In this document: piece after piece, positions 40,701-49,638 of the stretch
How the letters are laid out: the number at the start of each line of letters is the position of its first letter
Numbering within the stretch: position 1 is the stretch's first letter
NCBI RefSeq assembly: GCF_023078275.1
Contig: NC_062975.1
Span: 11,383,141-11,447,140 of the forward strand
Source: Leguminivora glycinivorella
Lineage: Eukaryota > Arthropoda > Insecta > Lepidoptera > Tortricidae
Direction of reading: 5' to 3'
Length of the DNA: 64,000 nucleotides
Translations under genes and position numbers: made by a program
The notes under the pieces: model-generated
Databases searched by the model: none
What the model was told of the DNA's origin: nothing
What the model saw: the letters and a program-made list of their open reading frames with translations, nothing else

Positions 40701-41928
40701 GATGTCTAAGTTTTTTATTATTTTTACATCATCATTTATTTTACACTAGCTTTTACCCGCGGCTTCGCCCGCGTAATAAAAGTATTCATTAAGATTTTCA
40801 TTTGGATCCTTAGGTTTATCTGCGATTATTTCGATTGCACATAATACTTTTGCTTGCAATGATTGTAGAAATATTACACATCGACCACAGCGTAGGTAAT
40901 TCTATATACGCTGGGGAAACCTTCATAAACATCCCACATAGCCCGTATTTCGACACTATGATCGGTGGGTAAAAAGTACTTTTTTCTATTTTCCCTTACA
41001 ATTTTTTACATTTTGCTTATACTTATCGCAAACGTAATCTTCAAGCAAGCAAACAACGATCGTCTTAGAGCACATTGATTGTAAGAGACCGCCGACCGAT
41101 TATCCGTATCCCTCTAACGATACCCATATTATCCGTATCCGTATCCGTATCCGCTATCGCTAACGCTAACGCTCGCTATCTATCGCTATCGCTATCGCTA
41201 TCGCTATCGCTATCGCTATCGCTATCGCTATCGCTACCGCTATCGCTATCCCTATCGCTATCCCTATCGCTATCCCTATCGCTATCCCTATCGCTATCCC
41301 TATCGCTATCCCTATCGCTATCCCTATCGCTATCCCTATCCCTGTCCCTATCCCTATCCTTATCCCTTATCAAGATGTTTAATGATATAACACTTTAAGT
41401 TCTCGCGCTTTGTACACATATTTAAAGTCACATACAGGTCGAACGCGATTAATTAATATTATTTTTACCTTTTTTCCCAACGTTTCGGCCAGGTTGCACT
41501 GGCTGTGGTCGCGGAAGACTGACGTCCCAGCAAAATGTCACCGGAGATGTAAACAACACAAAACTACCCGATATTAATTTATATAAATGTTCGGGGTAGA
41601 CAAATAAATATAATCTACCCGCTTTTAGTTAATGTTTATTTCCCACCATGTTTATTTTAAAGGTAAAAATAATGTTAATTAATCGCGTTCGACCTGTATG
41701 TGACTTTAAATATATGTTTAATGATTTCTTATCAAGTGCTAAAATATAAAGTTTCATGGTTTTATCTTTTAAAATTAAGAAATCCCATACAAACTTTCAA
41801 CCTCTTTATCAACCCCTTCATCCCTTTTTTTCGAAATAAAAAGTAGCCTATGTTCTGTCTCAGGGTCTAAAGATTGTCTGTTCCAAATTTCATCAAAATC
41901 GGCTGCGTGGTTTAAGCGGGAAAGCGTA

Positions 41929-41969
<41 letters not shown>

Positions 41970-44409
41970 GTTACTTTCGCATTTATAATATTAGTATGGA
42001 TGGATTAGTATGGATTTACATAGGCGTACGTGTAATCTGCAAATAACTCATGTCATGTGTTAGTAAAAAGTCAGCGCCAAATGTTTATCTGCTGAAGCTT
42101 TTCAGGTAAAAAAGGGTAGATTTTAAATTCTGGAGTTCTACTGCTCGCAATAAAAAATGCTTTCAGTAGTTAAATCCGCCGTACAGTTTTAGTATCGTGA
42201 ACTAGACCACGAAATAATTCAAAGCATGCCATCGAATTCAGTGCAGTCACTTTCTTTCGGTTGGTCGAGATAATTATAACTGAGCAATGATTGGTGACTT
42301 TAACAAGCAAACGAATCTAAGTGACGAAAACAAAACATTACTAGAATTTGAACACGGGAAACAAGAAAATACAAAAAAATGGAAATGATGAAAAACAAGG
42401 TGAGGCGAAACAGTAAGCTACTCGTACGCGCAAAAGTTTTGGACACTTCTTTGTATTGCTGATGTGAATTACTTATGTCGTACATGCAAGTGAATAAACT
42501 CTATAGGAAATTCATCCAGGATCTGGATGTTTATCCGTGCAGATATGTGGAGGGAAAAGTCATGTCAACAGGATGTCGCGTTAGTAGGGCGGCGAAACGC
42601 ACCAGGGAGAGCGGGACGCTCCGGCTCGCTTTCAGCTAGCTTTCTAGACAACATTTACTGCCATTGTTCAGAACAGAGAAAGGAAGGTACAGTGATGACA
42701 ATGAAGGTTTATCATCCACTTTATGTTCACGCCGTTGTGGTTCAAAACGTAAGTTAGGTGCCCTAGACTGGAAGCGTATTCAGCTTCGCTGACCTGTTAA
42801 CCCTGTTGCCCATACAGTCATTTTCAGAACATACAAGTGTTTTCATATATAATACAATGGTATGGGGTATTTCTATTTCGAGTAACTGTCACGCTTCAAT
42901 CTGAACTTATAGACCAAAGTTCTGCTATTTAGTTGCTGTTAAAAATCTCCGCCCTCATATTTTTATATTTATATAGAATAGAATAGAATAGAATAGAAAT
43001 CGTTTATTCGTGGTAAATTACAATAGGTATTAAAAATACAAACATTTAATTATTAAAACATAATATAAAAATTATCGTTTAAACCCGCCTCAGCATAATG
43101 CTATTGCGCTTCTTCCGGCGACACCATTTGTATTGATATAACTTGAACGCGCCCATTTGTCATTTTTTGTTTGTTTATATAATTCGTATTTATCAAACCC
43201 GTAATGTATTGTTTCTTTATATTGATATTGACTAGACTTTCAAACAAATTGCTAAATCCGGTTGTAAAAAAAACAATATCACGTAGGTATACATAAGTAA
43301 TAAATATTCCGTCTTTCTTGCAATTGCAATCAGAAGGCATTTCAAATACATATGTTTGTTTTATCGCATTGTGAGTGTCTGCGATAATTTGAAACAAACC
43401 TAAATCGTGCGAATTTCCCGTAATCCCTGCTCACCCGGATATATTGGTCGGCTGCGCATCGCCAAACAAAAACAGCAAAAAAAACTCGAGGGTCATAATT
43501 CGGCCATAGAGATCGACTGTGTTGCCAATCAAGCATTTCATCGTGAAACCAGTTCACAGCAACAATGGCGCATTGTTAGGAGCGGGAGTCGTGAACCCTG
43601 TCGAAGAAGCTACAGCCGATGTCTTTCACAACTATGTACCTATTAGATACTCTTGATACTACTAGTATTATCAATCCGATTAAAATCAATTGCTTATCAC
43701 TGAAGGTATTAAAGACGCCTTAGCTCTTTGTGTAGAATGTAGATGCAGAGGCTAGGATTGGAAAACTCTTAGGTACCTATTATCCATTGACGTCCGTACT
43801 GTCCCTAGACAGTAAGTGGTCGCCGATTTTCTAGATTTTTAATACTGGCATATAGTTACTGCTCTTTAAGGCCTCTGCAATTATTAAGATTTCGATTTTA
43901 AGTCCGATATGTTTTTCTTTAAAATCAGAATCACAGTGCTCTGCTACGCCCGCAGCGGGTGACTATCAAACAATGCGAGGTGGAATCTGGAATGTGACCC
44001 GCCTACAAGGCCGCATCGCATCTCAAAGCAATTCCAATATTATACACAAAAACGCCGTATCTACATTTGAGTGTCAACTGGACAAAAGACGTTACTGTCG
44101 CGCGAGTAGGTGGATTCCATTGCCATACGGTAGCTGTTGAATTCCTAGACGATACGTTAGCGTTCGTTGATTAATCGATAGCATAATAGCCATGTTTAAT
44201 GCATGAGGACAAGTCAATTCGGAATGTGAAGCCGGAAAATATGCTACTGGAAAAATTACTCGACATTCTGGTACGTGTTTTAGACATGCGACTTAATGCT
44301 TTAATTACTTACCGAAGCCATCAGAGTCACTGGCGGGATACGCCGGGCATGGCTGCACCATGGTCGCAGCTCGCGACAATACGTCCAGCGGGGATTCAAC
44401 CTTCTCCAT
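10314..44409 (-). CDS. Tgi: Vestigial-like 4 / Tgi TEAD corepressor, five coding exons (309 aa)
   Basis: The CDS is the join of 44409-44313, 21015-20877, 19115-18979, 11673-11557 and 10753-10314 on the minus strand: 930 nt, 309 residues plus stop, each junction GT-AG with matching phases (1, 2, 1, 1). Seen in the product: N-terminal SPLDVLSRAA (residues 6-15), a basic stretch KWRRERRTR (64-72, possible nuclear signal), RPSVIT (152-157), CDPVIDEHFRRSLG (169-182), VDDHFAKALGDTW (236-248) and VDDHFSKALGDTW (268-280). These are the hallmarks of VGLL4. Known for the family: nuclear cofactors whose TDU motifs bind TEAD/Scalloped and antagonise Yorkie/YAP in the Hippo pathway. Odd: three TDU motifs, where I expect two in vertebrate VGLL4 and Drosophila Tgi. 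The start ATG is the first in an exon whose 9-nt leader follows a good acceptor. Identification is very secure; a few exon edges could differ by some bases. Confidence 0.95.
11413..11531. mobile_element. Palindromic MITE in Tgi intron
   Basis: Inverted ends GGCCACTTGCACCACC and GGTGGTGCAAGTGACCC; the GGTTAAC-rich interior is typical of a common lepidopteran MITE. It ends about 25 bases from the donor of the 11673-11557 exon. Confidence 0.75.
11557..11673 (-). CDS. Tgi: Tgi coding exon with RPSVIT motif
   Basis: Short exon of 117 nt, phase 1 on both sides, with acceptor CCCACAG and donor GGTAAGA. It encodes residues 125-164: an Arg/Pro-rich linker and the RPSVIT motif that VGLL4 proteins carry before the first TDU. 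The frame joins the flanking exons without a stop. A palindromic MITE lies in the intron only about 25 bases beyond the donor. Confidence 0.92.
11946..12230. mobile_element. Palindromic MITE in Tgi intron
   Basis: The arms contain CTGTCAAACAAG and AAATAAG(A/G)ACAAAGAAAACT, mirrored around GCATTATTTCTTTTGGGGTG. Related to 8211-8379. Confidence 0.7.
13104..13486. repeat. Inverted pair of tRNA-like SINE heads
   Basis: 13104-13228 and 13362-13486 are 125-bp inverted copies around a spacer of about 133 bp. Each contains a tRNA-like unit with A box TGGTGTAGCGGTTTATCACG, B box GGGTTCGATTAC (GGGTTCGATTCC in the left copy) and an end CTTCGCCA. The 5' acceptor strand pairs badly, so this is SINE-like, not a tRNA gene. 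Confidence 0.8.
14395..16690. mobile_element. 2.3-kb TATAG-rich element with inverted ends in Tgi intron
   Basis: The left end, with GGACGCCATGTAACAATTT, has an imperfect inverted partner at the right end (AAATGTTACTTGGGGTC and GGCGTCGAAAACC). The interior is dense in short (C)TATAG motifs and holds the 198-199-bp satellite at 15561-16545. No transposase-like frame. Confidence 0.65.
15561..16545 (+). repeat. 198-199-bp satellite, five copies
   Basis: Equivalent positions of GGCTTGTCGGGAACCTTAAT fall at 15566, 15764, 15963, 16162 and 16361, giving periods of 198, 199, 199 and 199. Copies differ by a few per cent; the outer ones diverge most. Confidence 0.92.
18327..18448. mobile_element. Palindromic MITE
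   Basis: GCGCAGGGTAAACTCGCCTCATT is inverted as AATTAGGCGAGTTTGCCCTAGTGCG. From 16.7 kb to here the Tgi intron otherwise holds only a (CAT)n run near 17165 and AT-rich sequence. Confidence 0.65.
18688..18914 (-). mobile_element. tRNA-derived SINE of a common lepidopteran type
   Basis: On the minus strand: GGCGACCGGTTTGGCCTAGC (A-box region), GGTCCTGGATTGAAATCCC (B box, decayed), then GGATGTTTTCTATGTATAT, GTACCCACAACACAAG and GAGCTTACTGTGGGACTC, ending in a TAATATT tail. I recognise this order from many Lepidoptera. Confidence 0.8.
18979..19115 (-). CDS. Tgi: Tgi coding exon, central region
   Basis: 137-nt exon, entering in phase 2 and leaving in phase 1, with acceptor ATTTCCAG and donor G|GTAAAC. 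It encodes residues 79-125, with an Arg/Ser-rich start followed by an acidic stretch (SDGELDDEDAP). A second AG two bases downstream would break the phase with the preceding exon, so base 19115 is chosen. No domain is recognised here; it is assigned by frame continuity and GC-rich coding character. Confidence 0.88.
19148..19345. repeat. Dispersed GC-richer repeat next to a Tgi exon
   Basis: AGGGCCACACCGACTGGCGTC and GGAGCGTCGGCGTCTGG resemble a repeat frequent in lepidopteran genomes. The short ORFs on both strands here are by-products. It begins 33 bases upstream of the exon at 19115. Confidence 0.45.
20162..20209. repeat. Short inverted repeat
   Basis: TGTACGGTCGACTACA and TGTAGTCGACTGTACA flank a 16-base loop. 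Confidence 0.6.
20877..21015 (-). CDS. Tgi: Tgi coding exon, Ser/Thr-Pro-rich and basic region
   Basis: 139-nt exon, phase 1 in and phase 2 out, acceptor TGTTCCAG and donor AG|GTTAGC. It encodes residues 33-79: a Ser/Thr-Pro-rich segment, with possible proline-directed phosphorylation sites at SP and TP, then the basic run KWRRERRTR. The other open frame here hits a stop inside the exon. Assigned by phase agreement with the exons on both sides. Confidence 0.87.
21940..22520 (+). other. Coding-like block without identity in the long Tgi intron
   Basis: Two adjoining frames (21949-22170 and 22289-22513) encode hydrophilic, Glu/Gln/Pro-rich sequence (for example KSEQEAAGNPEIPSSQPAG and RRRINDIRDTKE) in DNA richer in GC than its surroundings. 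Stops separate them. It may be a degraded gene or transposon piece; no family recognised. Confidence 0.3.
24003..24141. mobile_element. MITE with CAGTCACCGGCATAAATA termini
   Basis: TACAGTCACCGGCATAAATA is inverted as TATTTATGCCGGTCACTGTA. A TA at each tip suggests a Tc1/mariner-type insertion. Sister copy at 31108-31266. Confidence 0.78.
24751..24868. mobile_element. Palindromic MITE
   Basis: AGGGCATTTTCAGAATTTGG is inverted exactly as CCAAATTCTGAAAATGCCCT, with an ACGCTAA-containing inner arm. Confidence 0.75.
25576..25792. mobile_element. MITE with TACAGCGGG termini
   Basis: TACAGCGGGCCAAAATCTCG and ACTGGGGGGCAA on the left mirror TTGCCCCCAGTCGTAATTTG and CCCCGCTGTA on the right. A half copy lies at 52844-52950. 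Confidence 0.72.
27600..27735 (+). repeat. Dispersed retroelement tail, common in Lepidoptera
   Basis: AAAGGCCGGCAACGCACCTCC, GTGTCCATGGGCGGCAGTGA, then CTTACCATCAGGCGACCTG and an A-rich end. I recognise this as a tail shared by many lepidopteran LINE/SINE copies. Confidence 0.7.
27854..28343 (+). repeat. Seven 68-bp tandem repeats inside a MITE
   Basis: GCATGGCGAATTTATCAATG recurs at 27873, 27941, 28009, 28077, 28145, 28213 and 28281 with period 68 and no differences seen. The array is bracketed by TACTATCAGCTGCAAAA and TTTTGCAGCTGATAGTA, the inverted ends of the MITE found as a single copy at 30564-30649. Confidence 0.95.
30331..30466. mobile_element. Palindromic MITE, first of three in a row
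   Basis: TGTGACGTTATCTGGGTAAT and TGGGACC on the left are inverted as GGTCCC and TTTACCCATATAACGTCACA on the right. Confidence 0.75.
30472..30560. mobile_element. Palindromic MITE, second of three in a row
   Basis: ATCGCCACTACTTTTAAAAA then ATCTCGTATCTCAC pairs with GTGAGATACGAGATTTTTT and CAAAGTAGTGATGAT around a loop of about 20 bases. Confidence 0.75.
30564..30649. mobile_element. Single-copy MITE, unexpanded form of the 68-bp array
   Basis: TAGTATCAGCTGCAAAAGTG ... CACTTTTGTAGCTGATAGTA around ATTCATTCATAATTTCTCC. Same family as 27854-28343 but with one core. Confidence 0.85.
31108..31266. mobile_element. Sister MITE with an internal 25-bp duplication
   Basis: Starts TACAGCCACCGGCATAAATA and ends CCCGGTGACTGTA. 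Relative to 24003-24141 the segment AATAAACGCGACAAGGTACC (about 25 bases in all) is present twice in tandem, and the right tip is altered. Confidence 0.75.
33128..33241. mobile_element. Palindromic MITE
   Basis: GAGGGCCTATCGCGAACCACGTTC at 33128 is inverted as GAACGTGGTTCGCGGTAGGGCCTC. The three ORFs crossing it are by-products. Confidence 0.75.
34375..34745. repeat. Dispersed retroelement-like repeat
   Basis: Contains GATGGAAAGCGGTGAACGCC, TGCAACTCTAGAGGTGTCAC and ACCGGGAATACCACGACAGG, which I know as parts of a repeat abundant in Lepidoptera. No usable frame. Confidence 0.6.
36063..37095. mobile_element. TIR element of about 1 kb carrying a C-tract
   Basis: GTGCGTCCCCTCCCTCCACC and CTGACGCAACCCCC at the left mirror GGGGGTGTTGCGTCAGGAAG and ACGGTAGGGGACGC at the right. 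The inside holds a dispersed repeat start (36265-36440, TGACTGACTGAC, then CCCTAAGGGGGTGAAATGG) and the palindrome at 36831-36970. Confidence 0.68.
36831..36970. mobile_element. Palindromic MITE nested in the TIR element
   Basis: ATTGGACGTAGTTATGCAGA then AACGTTCC is inverted as GGAACGTT and TCTGCGTAACTACATCCAAT. Confidence 0.75.
40480..40640. promoter_or_regulatory. CpG-rich island in the long Tgi intron
   Basis: An unusually CpG-dense 160-bp stretch (GGCCGCGCACGAGC, GCGCGCGCAACG, GCCCGCGCAGCG) in AT-rich intron. It could be an enhancer, an alternative Tgi promoter reading on the minus strand (TTAGTTTCGTTG is initiator-like), or only an unrecognised repeat. Confidence 0.25.
40746..40900 (+). 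repeat. Dispersed repeat head (CTAGCTTTTACCCGCGGCTTCG)
   Basis: CTAGCTTTTACCCGCGGCTT is a well-known start of a non-autonomous repeat in Lepidoptera; the same start is at 59951. Its matching tail seems to be at 41750-41998, about 850 bases on, with other repeats inserted between. Confidence 0.6.
41156..41372 (+). repeat. Hexanucleotide repeat TATCGC / TATCCC with 12-bp higher order
   Basis: Runs of TATCGC change at about 41241 into alternating TATCGC-TATCCC pairs (period 12) and end in TATCCC units near 41370. The 107-aa Leu-Ser and 65-aa Asp-Arg frames are repeat artefacts. Confidence 0.95.
41421..41710. mobile_element. MITE with TTTAAAGTCACATACAGGTC termini
   Basis: TTTAAAGTCACATACAGGTC plus GAACGCGATTAATTAA is inverted exactly at the right end (to 41710). 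The inside includes CCCAACGTTTCGGCCAGG and CACTGGCTGTGGTCGCGG. Confidence 0.8.
41750..41998 (+). repeat. Dispersed repeat tail with (CAGA)n
   Basis: CAAATTTCATCAAAATCGGC, GGTTTAAGCGGGAAAGCGTA, then (CAGA)n at 41934-41969 and CTTTCGCATTTATAATATTA: the usual tail of the family whose head is at 40746. Confidence 0.65.
42975..43045 (+). repeat. (GAATA)n and retroelement end
   Basis: Four GAATA units followed by CGTTTATTCGTGG. Similar (TAGAA)n ends occur at 7954 and a related (AATAC) end at 62212. Confidence 0.5.
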
Positions 44410-44418
44410 TTTATGTAC
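44313..44418 (-). CDS. Tgi: Tgi first coding exon (N-terminal VGLL4 motif)
   Basis: Exon bounded by acceptor GTTTTCAG before 44418 and donor G|GTAAGT after 44313. Nine bases of 5' UTR precede the ATG at 44409-44407. It encodes residues 1-32, starting MEKVESPLDVLSRAATMVQ, the conserved N-terminal block of VGLL4 proteins. The phase-1 end makes a Glu codon with the exon at 21015, 23.3 kb away. At 97 coding bases it is easily missed by ORF-length filters; the plus-strand ORF over it is a shadow. Confidence 0.93.
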
Positions 44419-45428
44419 CTGAAAACATAGTCGGTTTTAAAACCATTGTCTCGGGCGAGTATTTAAAACATTCAGAAAACAAAACAAGCCAAATTGCCCA
44501 CCGATACTGGCTCCTACTTTAATAACATAAAAATATTTGAGCATTGTTCGACTTACACATAATAATATGCTGTCATTGTTTTGGGTAGTAAGTACGTCAT
44601 TTGCTAAATATATTTGACACCACTTCTGTTCGGTAAGCTAAACAATGACTGATTTAAACAAGGGATACCTATTAGCAACCAGTATTATAAACTGAAACAC
44701 TTTGATCGTGCGAAATATCCTAAGAATTTATCAGCAGACGTGTCTAATGGAGTATAAATATTTTTGGCTATGGGGCAACGATGTCTATTATAGTATAAAT
44801 ATTTTTGGCGACAAAGCATTGCAAACATGTCGCAAAGGCCGCATGCAAATAGTTCGGCGGCGGAAATTCCTAATCGCACGTAAACGACTAGACGGTGGAC
44901 AGACGCGAGCCAAGCCGTACGAGCTCTCGCGTAAATAAGGCGTATCCTGGTAGCGCAAAGTCGTATCTGGTTATGTGTTAGAAGCATATGCGTCTTTATT
45001 CTCCCACGGGCACGAGGAGGCAGATCGGATCAAACAAAGAGTTGTGAAACGTGGGTCGACCGCATACCGCGGCGGGATCGGGAACGCGGCCAATGGTCCG
45101 CGCTATGGCAGATAAGACATTCTCACTGCGTCGTAACGGATTTGATAGATGGTACGGTTGAACACTATGGCTTTCTATTAAATTCCATATCGTTATAATC
45201 TTCGAATGTGACAGTTTTGTTTGATTAATGAGGAAATTAGTCGCTCCGCAAAAACACATTAGTAAGTTGTACCTAATGGATCTGACAAACTGTCTACGAG
45301 TCATTTGATGAAATATATTTTAATATTTTACGGTAATTTATTACGTTACCAAATTAATACCATTTAATTTAGGCAATATGTTATAGATAAGTTAAATCAA
45401 TTCAGAGCAAATTAGCAAATAATTTGAT

Positions 45429-45555
45429 TGCAGCACGGGTAGCATGGTCGCGCGATAGACGATAAAATATCAGACCGTCCCTATCGCACTATTAGTAAGT
45501 ACGATAGGGACGGCCAGATGTTTTATCATTTATCGCGCGACCATAATTGCCTGCT
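45429..45555. mobile_element. Palindromic MITE in Tgi 5' intron
   Basis: GTCGCGCGATAGACGATAAA and GACCGTCCCTATCG on the left mirror CGATAGGGACGGCC and TTTATCGCGCGACC on the right, with tips GCAGCACGGG and GCCTGC. Confidence 0.75.
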
Positions 45556-45658
45556 AGGAAACAAAAAGATAAACAACGAAATCGTACACTACACTACCGT
45601 GAGAATGCGACATTCATCACACGATACACAGATATGATATGACATTATGATTTGATAG

Positions 45659-45985
45659 CTTGGGAAGCACTGCAACAAACTGACCTTACTAAAAGATGCA
45701 GAGATTGAATTGTACAGAGCAATTACTATCATTATAGTAAATGAGCACGGTGGCAAAGTCACGGATACAATTGACCACCAAGATGTTCCCAAGCACACGG
45801 CAGACTTTGTATACAATAAGAAAGATAAGGTTCCCATATACGATATACTTACAAATCTTATAGCACTAAATACTAAAGCTAAAGGTAAAAAATGGATAGT
45901 AGAATCAAAGCTTGGATTCTTAGTTCTTTGTTGCATGATACTCGCCAAATATTGTGATAATAATAAACGAGATTCGCATGGTTAA
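45659..45985 (+). other. Open frame of 108 codons without Met start, unknown
   Basis: Open from after a TAG at 45656 to a TAA at 45985. It reads LLKDAEIELYRAIT, then VNEHGGKVTDTIDHQDVPK and KKWIVESKLGFLVLCCM. Amino-acid use is protein-like, with a hydrophobic end, but there is no start codon, splice context or family I recognise. It may be an exapted or decayed gene piece, or chance. Confidence 0.25.
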
Positions 45986-47704
45986 ATTGGCATACCACGC
46001 GAAATATTTCTGTGATGGCCAAGCGAGGTGATAATGATAAATTTAGCAACAAGATTATTAAGTAATTAGCGTTAGCTAAAACTAAAACATTCAGATTTTA
46101 TTCGTCTTTTATCATTTAAGACCGAAAAATGATTACGTAAGTAATATTTAAGTAGGAACACTACAATAGTAAAGCATCTCGATTTTAGTTATTAGGCCTG
46201 AGAATCCCAGATCGTTTGTTGTGAGTGTGAGAACTTTCTTTTATCACATGTCGTCGGCACTGAAACGGTCGATTAAACGGATTCCACACATATCTGTAAC
46301 ATTTCAACGGATCCTGATGAATCATAATGACCACAATAATGGATGTCAAATTCCTGGAATGTCATCCCGTCATTGAACTTACAGAAGTGGACATTCCTTT
46401 AGGCATCTTGGACAAATAAGAGGTGTGGATGAGTGCGGGTAAACAAGAATCGTGTATGACGAGTGATGGGCATGTTAATGATGAGGAATTCGGTTGATAC
46501 ATTAGGCACAATAGAATTTTTCTGGCCAGAGGCGAAGTCACGAATTGTGCGGGCACGTCGGCTGAAGAATTTCGTTACGACACATAGGTACATCAAATAC
46601 TTACAAAGTAAAATGAGACTTATTATGCAGACATTAGTAACAAATGGTAAATGAACGCAGTTTTGGGTAAAAATGCAGGAATTTTAATACGTCGCTTGGA
46701 AAGCATCAATCATTGGAAGTTTGACATAAACATTCAACAAACGGATAATAAAAATAAACTTCTGTGTCATTTTTGTTTTAATTGCTGCGGATTGATTATT
46801 TGGTATTTAAGTATCATTTTAAGGAAATAACAGTTAGGAAAACTCATGAGAGTCATGAGTAATTTGGAATAATGGGAGCGATGATAAATATAAACGGAAT
46901 GTTAAGGTACCTATAGTTTATGAATATGATAATTATATTTTTAGTAATAGGGACCTACCACTTATTAAAGTACCTACCAGTGGCGGTGAGTCAAAAAAAA
47001 TGTATAAGCAAACTGAAACTACATACTTAATTTGAATCTTTTCGTGAGATGCGCAGAGGCCAGCAAATGGGAATTTGACTTCTGTCAGCGCTCCACCACT
47101 GCTAGGTGCTAATTGTAATGTAGTACTTTTTATTGTTGAATACTCATAAGTACATGTAAAACCTGAACTCACTGTCGGTTAATAATATGTATTATGGATT
47201 ACACTATTGTATTTACTGATCGATTTCAACAAGCATGTCTTTTCAGGACAGATGTTCGTTTGCCTAAAGTTTACATAAAACGTTATCACCTGCTAGTCTC
47301 CAGACGAAAACCACATGGTGGTCGAACCTTGACATTCCGAAAGTTAAAAATAATAATCATTTTCGTACGCCTGTCCAATACAAATTCAACCTAAGAGGTT
47401 CCAACTTTAGGTAGAGTTTACGTTGTTATCGCTTGTCTTATTAGGGCTTGCCCGCATTTTGGGGTGCGGTGCGTTTACGCCGGTTGGCAGGCTACCCCTG
47501 CTGCGCAAGTATTTCGTGGAGTAATGTCGTAAGTTTCTGTAACTTTCTATTTACATACGACGTTTTTTTATTTGAGATGGCAACGCGCACGTGGCCGGAG
47601 GGGCCGCCGGGAACGAGCAGATGTTCCCTTTGAAGTAGGGTTGCCCAAATATAAGTAAGCATCCCCTGTATATAACTGTGCTTGGTCGCCTTGTAAGGTC
47701 TCAA

Positions 47705-47925
47705 ATTAGAAGGGCTGATTTTTATGCTATAGTGCAAGAAGTGGTTCATTACTTATAGGTATGTCAGGTCGAAACCTCGGAGGCCATCTGTACTGAAAAA
47801 CGTCGTACGATACGCGTGCGAAAAGGAAATTCGTAACTCGTGTCAATTTAAAACACTCCCTTCGGTCGTGTATTTATCGCCACTCGTTTCGTACTTCCTT
47901 TTTTTCGCACTTGTATCGTAATGTA
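47705..47925. repeat. Inverted copy of the repeat at 5255-5465
   Basis: GCCATCTGTACTGAAAAACG, CGTCGTACGATACGCGTGCG and AAAACACTCCCTTCGGTCGTG match the 5.3-kb copy in reverse. Confidence 0.65.
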
Positions 47926-49388
47926 CTTACTATTTGTCGCAAAATTTAAATTCAAATGTTATATGTATGTGAAATATTTGCGTAAAATGCTGGGATTTTA
48001 ATATTTATCTAACTTATACACGATTAGAATCATAGCATTAGTAAAAATTAAACTTACTTAATATAAATGCAGTTCTGTAATGACAATGATTTATTTTATA
48101 TAGTACCTAGTTTTAAATTATAAGTTTCTATGATAAGCTAGACTTATTCGAAGATAGTTAGGTACTTACGTACCTATATTATCTCGCCGGGAGTCAAACC
48201 GAAATATTGGGAGCGACCAAATGAGACGCAACTAACATTTGGGTAGCTAAATGTTAATTCCTTTATACATAATTATGTATTTCATGGTCTTCGGTCAAAT
48301 CTACGTACCTAATTATGTGTGTGTGAGTATTAACTAACATACATATCATGTTATGAGTCACCAAAATGCAAGGGGATATTGGAATAGGGTGTTTTTGGTG
48401 CGCAATTGACACCTACTTCTACTTTTTAGTTACAATTCTTCTGGGCTAAAAGAAACATTGCATGTGGGAGCCTATAGGAAATGAATCTGCCGGGTCACAT
48501 TGGCTAATCGGCGTTATCGACACGTTATCTGCCAGTGCCACATGCGTTCGCACCAGCTAGAATATTCCCAATACTGAACCGAATCCGCATTCACCCGAAA
48601 CCAGTATATTGAAACCTCCGCCACTGTTACTTCTACGCTTGATCGTAGCGCGCACTTGTGATGGCTAGTACGGGCAAATTGAGCGCAAGCGATCATAATA
48701 ACACCCCTATCGGTCGCATTCCGCGCTATTATGCTCGCGAGATTCCACGTTCGAAAATAAGGCCATTACATGCTCCTTACAGCTCTGACATAGAAGTCGT
48801 AATCGCATGAACGCTTTTTTGCGGCAAGTAGCGGCGAATTTTTTGCTTGGCACTCGCAAATCAAACCGGTAGGTAAGTACTAAGTACGCTGTGCTGTACG
48901 GGTAATGAAAATCAAAACAGCGGGCGACTTGATCTGATTACGACGGAATCTTACTTTAAAACATCGTACAAAATTACTATCGAGTTCTCATAAAAAAAAA
49001 TAGGTAACCTATACCTAAATTATTAAATTGTATTCCAGTTGAGTAGGTACCTATGTATCTACGTAGTACGTCGCAATTTTACATTTTAAATTAATAACAC
49101 GCTACATTTATTTAAATAATTGATAGCATAGAAAATACATACCAGATAATTTGTTCATTTATGTTCTGTAACTTAGTAAAGTAGCTACTTAGGTATGTAA
49201 TATAACATGTCAATAAAAACAAACATAGTTAATAATAAATACGAGCACATGGCTGCCTATATCTTAAATAATATATTACACTAATGAATGAATTCACAAT
49301 AAAAACTTCAAAAATACAAAAACATGTATAAAAGCATAAGTAGCATAAATGTAAACATCAAGGAATTCAAGTAGGCAAAAGGTACTCA

Positions 49389-49638
49389 CTTAATTTATTC
49401 CCAATTCGATATCCCGTCCTCGATAAGCTTCAATTAACAGTGTCCTCGCATAAATACAAAGAACAATACGTTAATCAGCATTAGATTACAACCAGTAAAG
49501 TGTTTTAACTCCAATAAGTTAGAAAAAGTTCATAACAGCGTATCAAAACCGGTGACGAACAAAATCAATACGGCATTGCAAAAACTGTTTAGTTTCACAC
49601 AACTCGCTGCCAGTTCACTCGGCGCAAAAAAACACACT
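49389..49638 (-). promoter_or_regulatory. Tgi: Predicted Tgi first non-coding exon and transcription start
   Basis: The minus strand has a strong donor A|GTGAGT at 49388-49383, preceded by about 250 bases with the look of a 5' UTR, and a TCAGT initiator-like motif at 49640-49636. It lies upstream of the first coding exon, which has only a 9-nt leader after its acceptor and so needs an upstream exon. The start site is a guess from the motif; no TATA box is evident. Other first exons are possible. Confidence 0.45.

Noticed and set aside
41075..41398. 107-aa Leu-Ser repeat protein and 65-aa Asp-Arg-Ser frame on the other strand
   Set aside because: Pure translation of the hexanucleotide repeat.
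44199..44522. 107-aa plus-strand frame
   Set aside because: Antisense to the first coding exon of Tgi.
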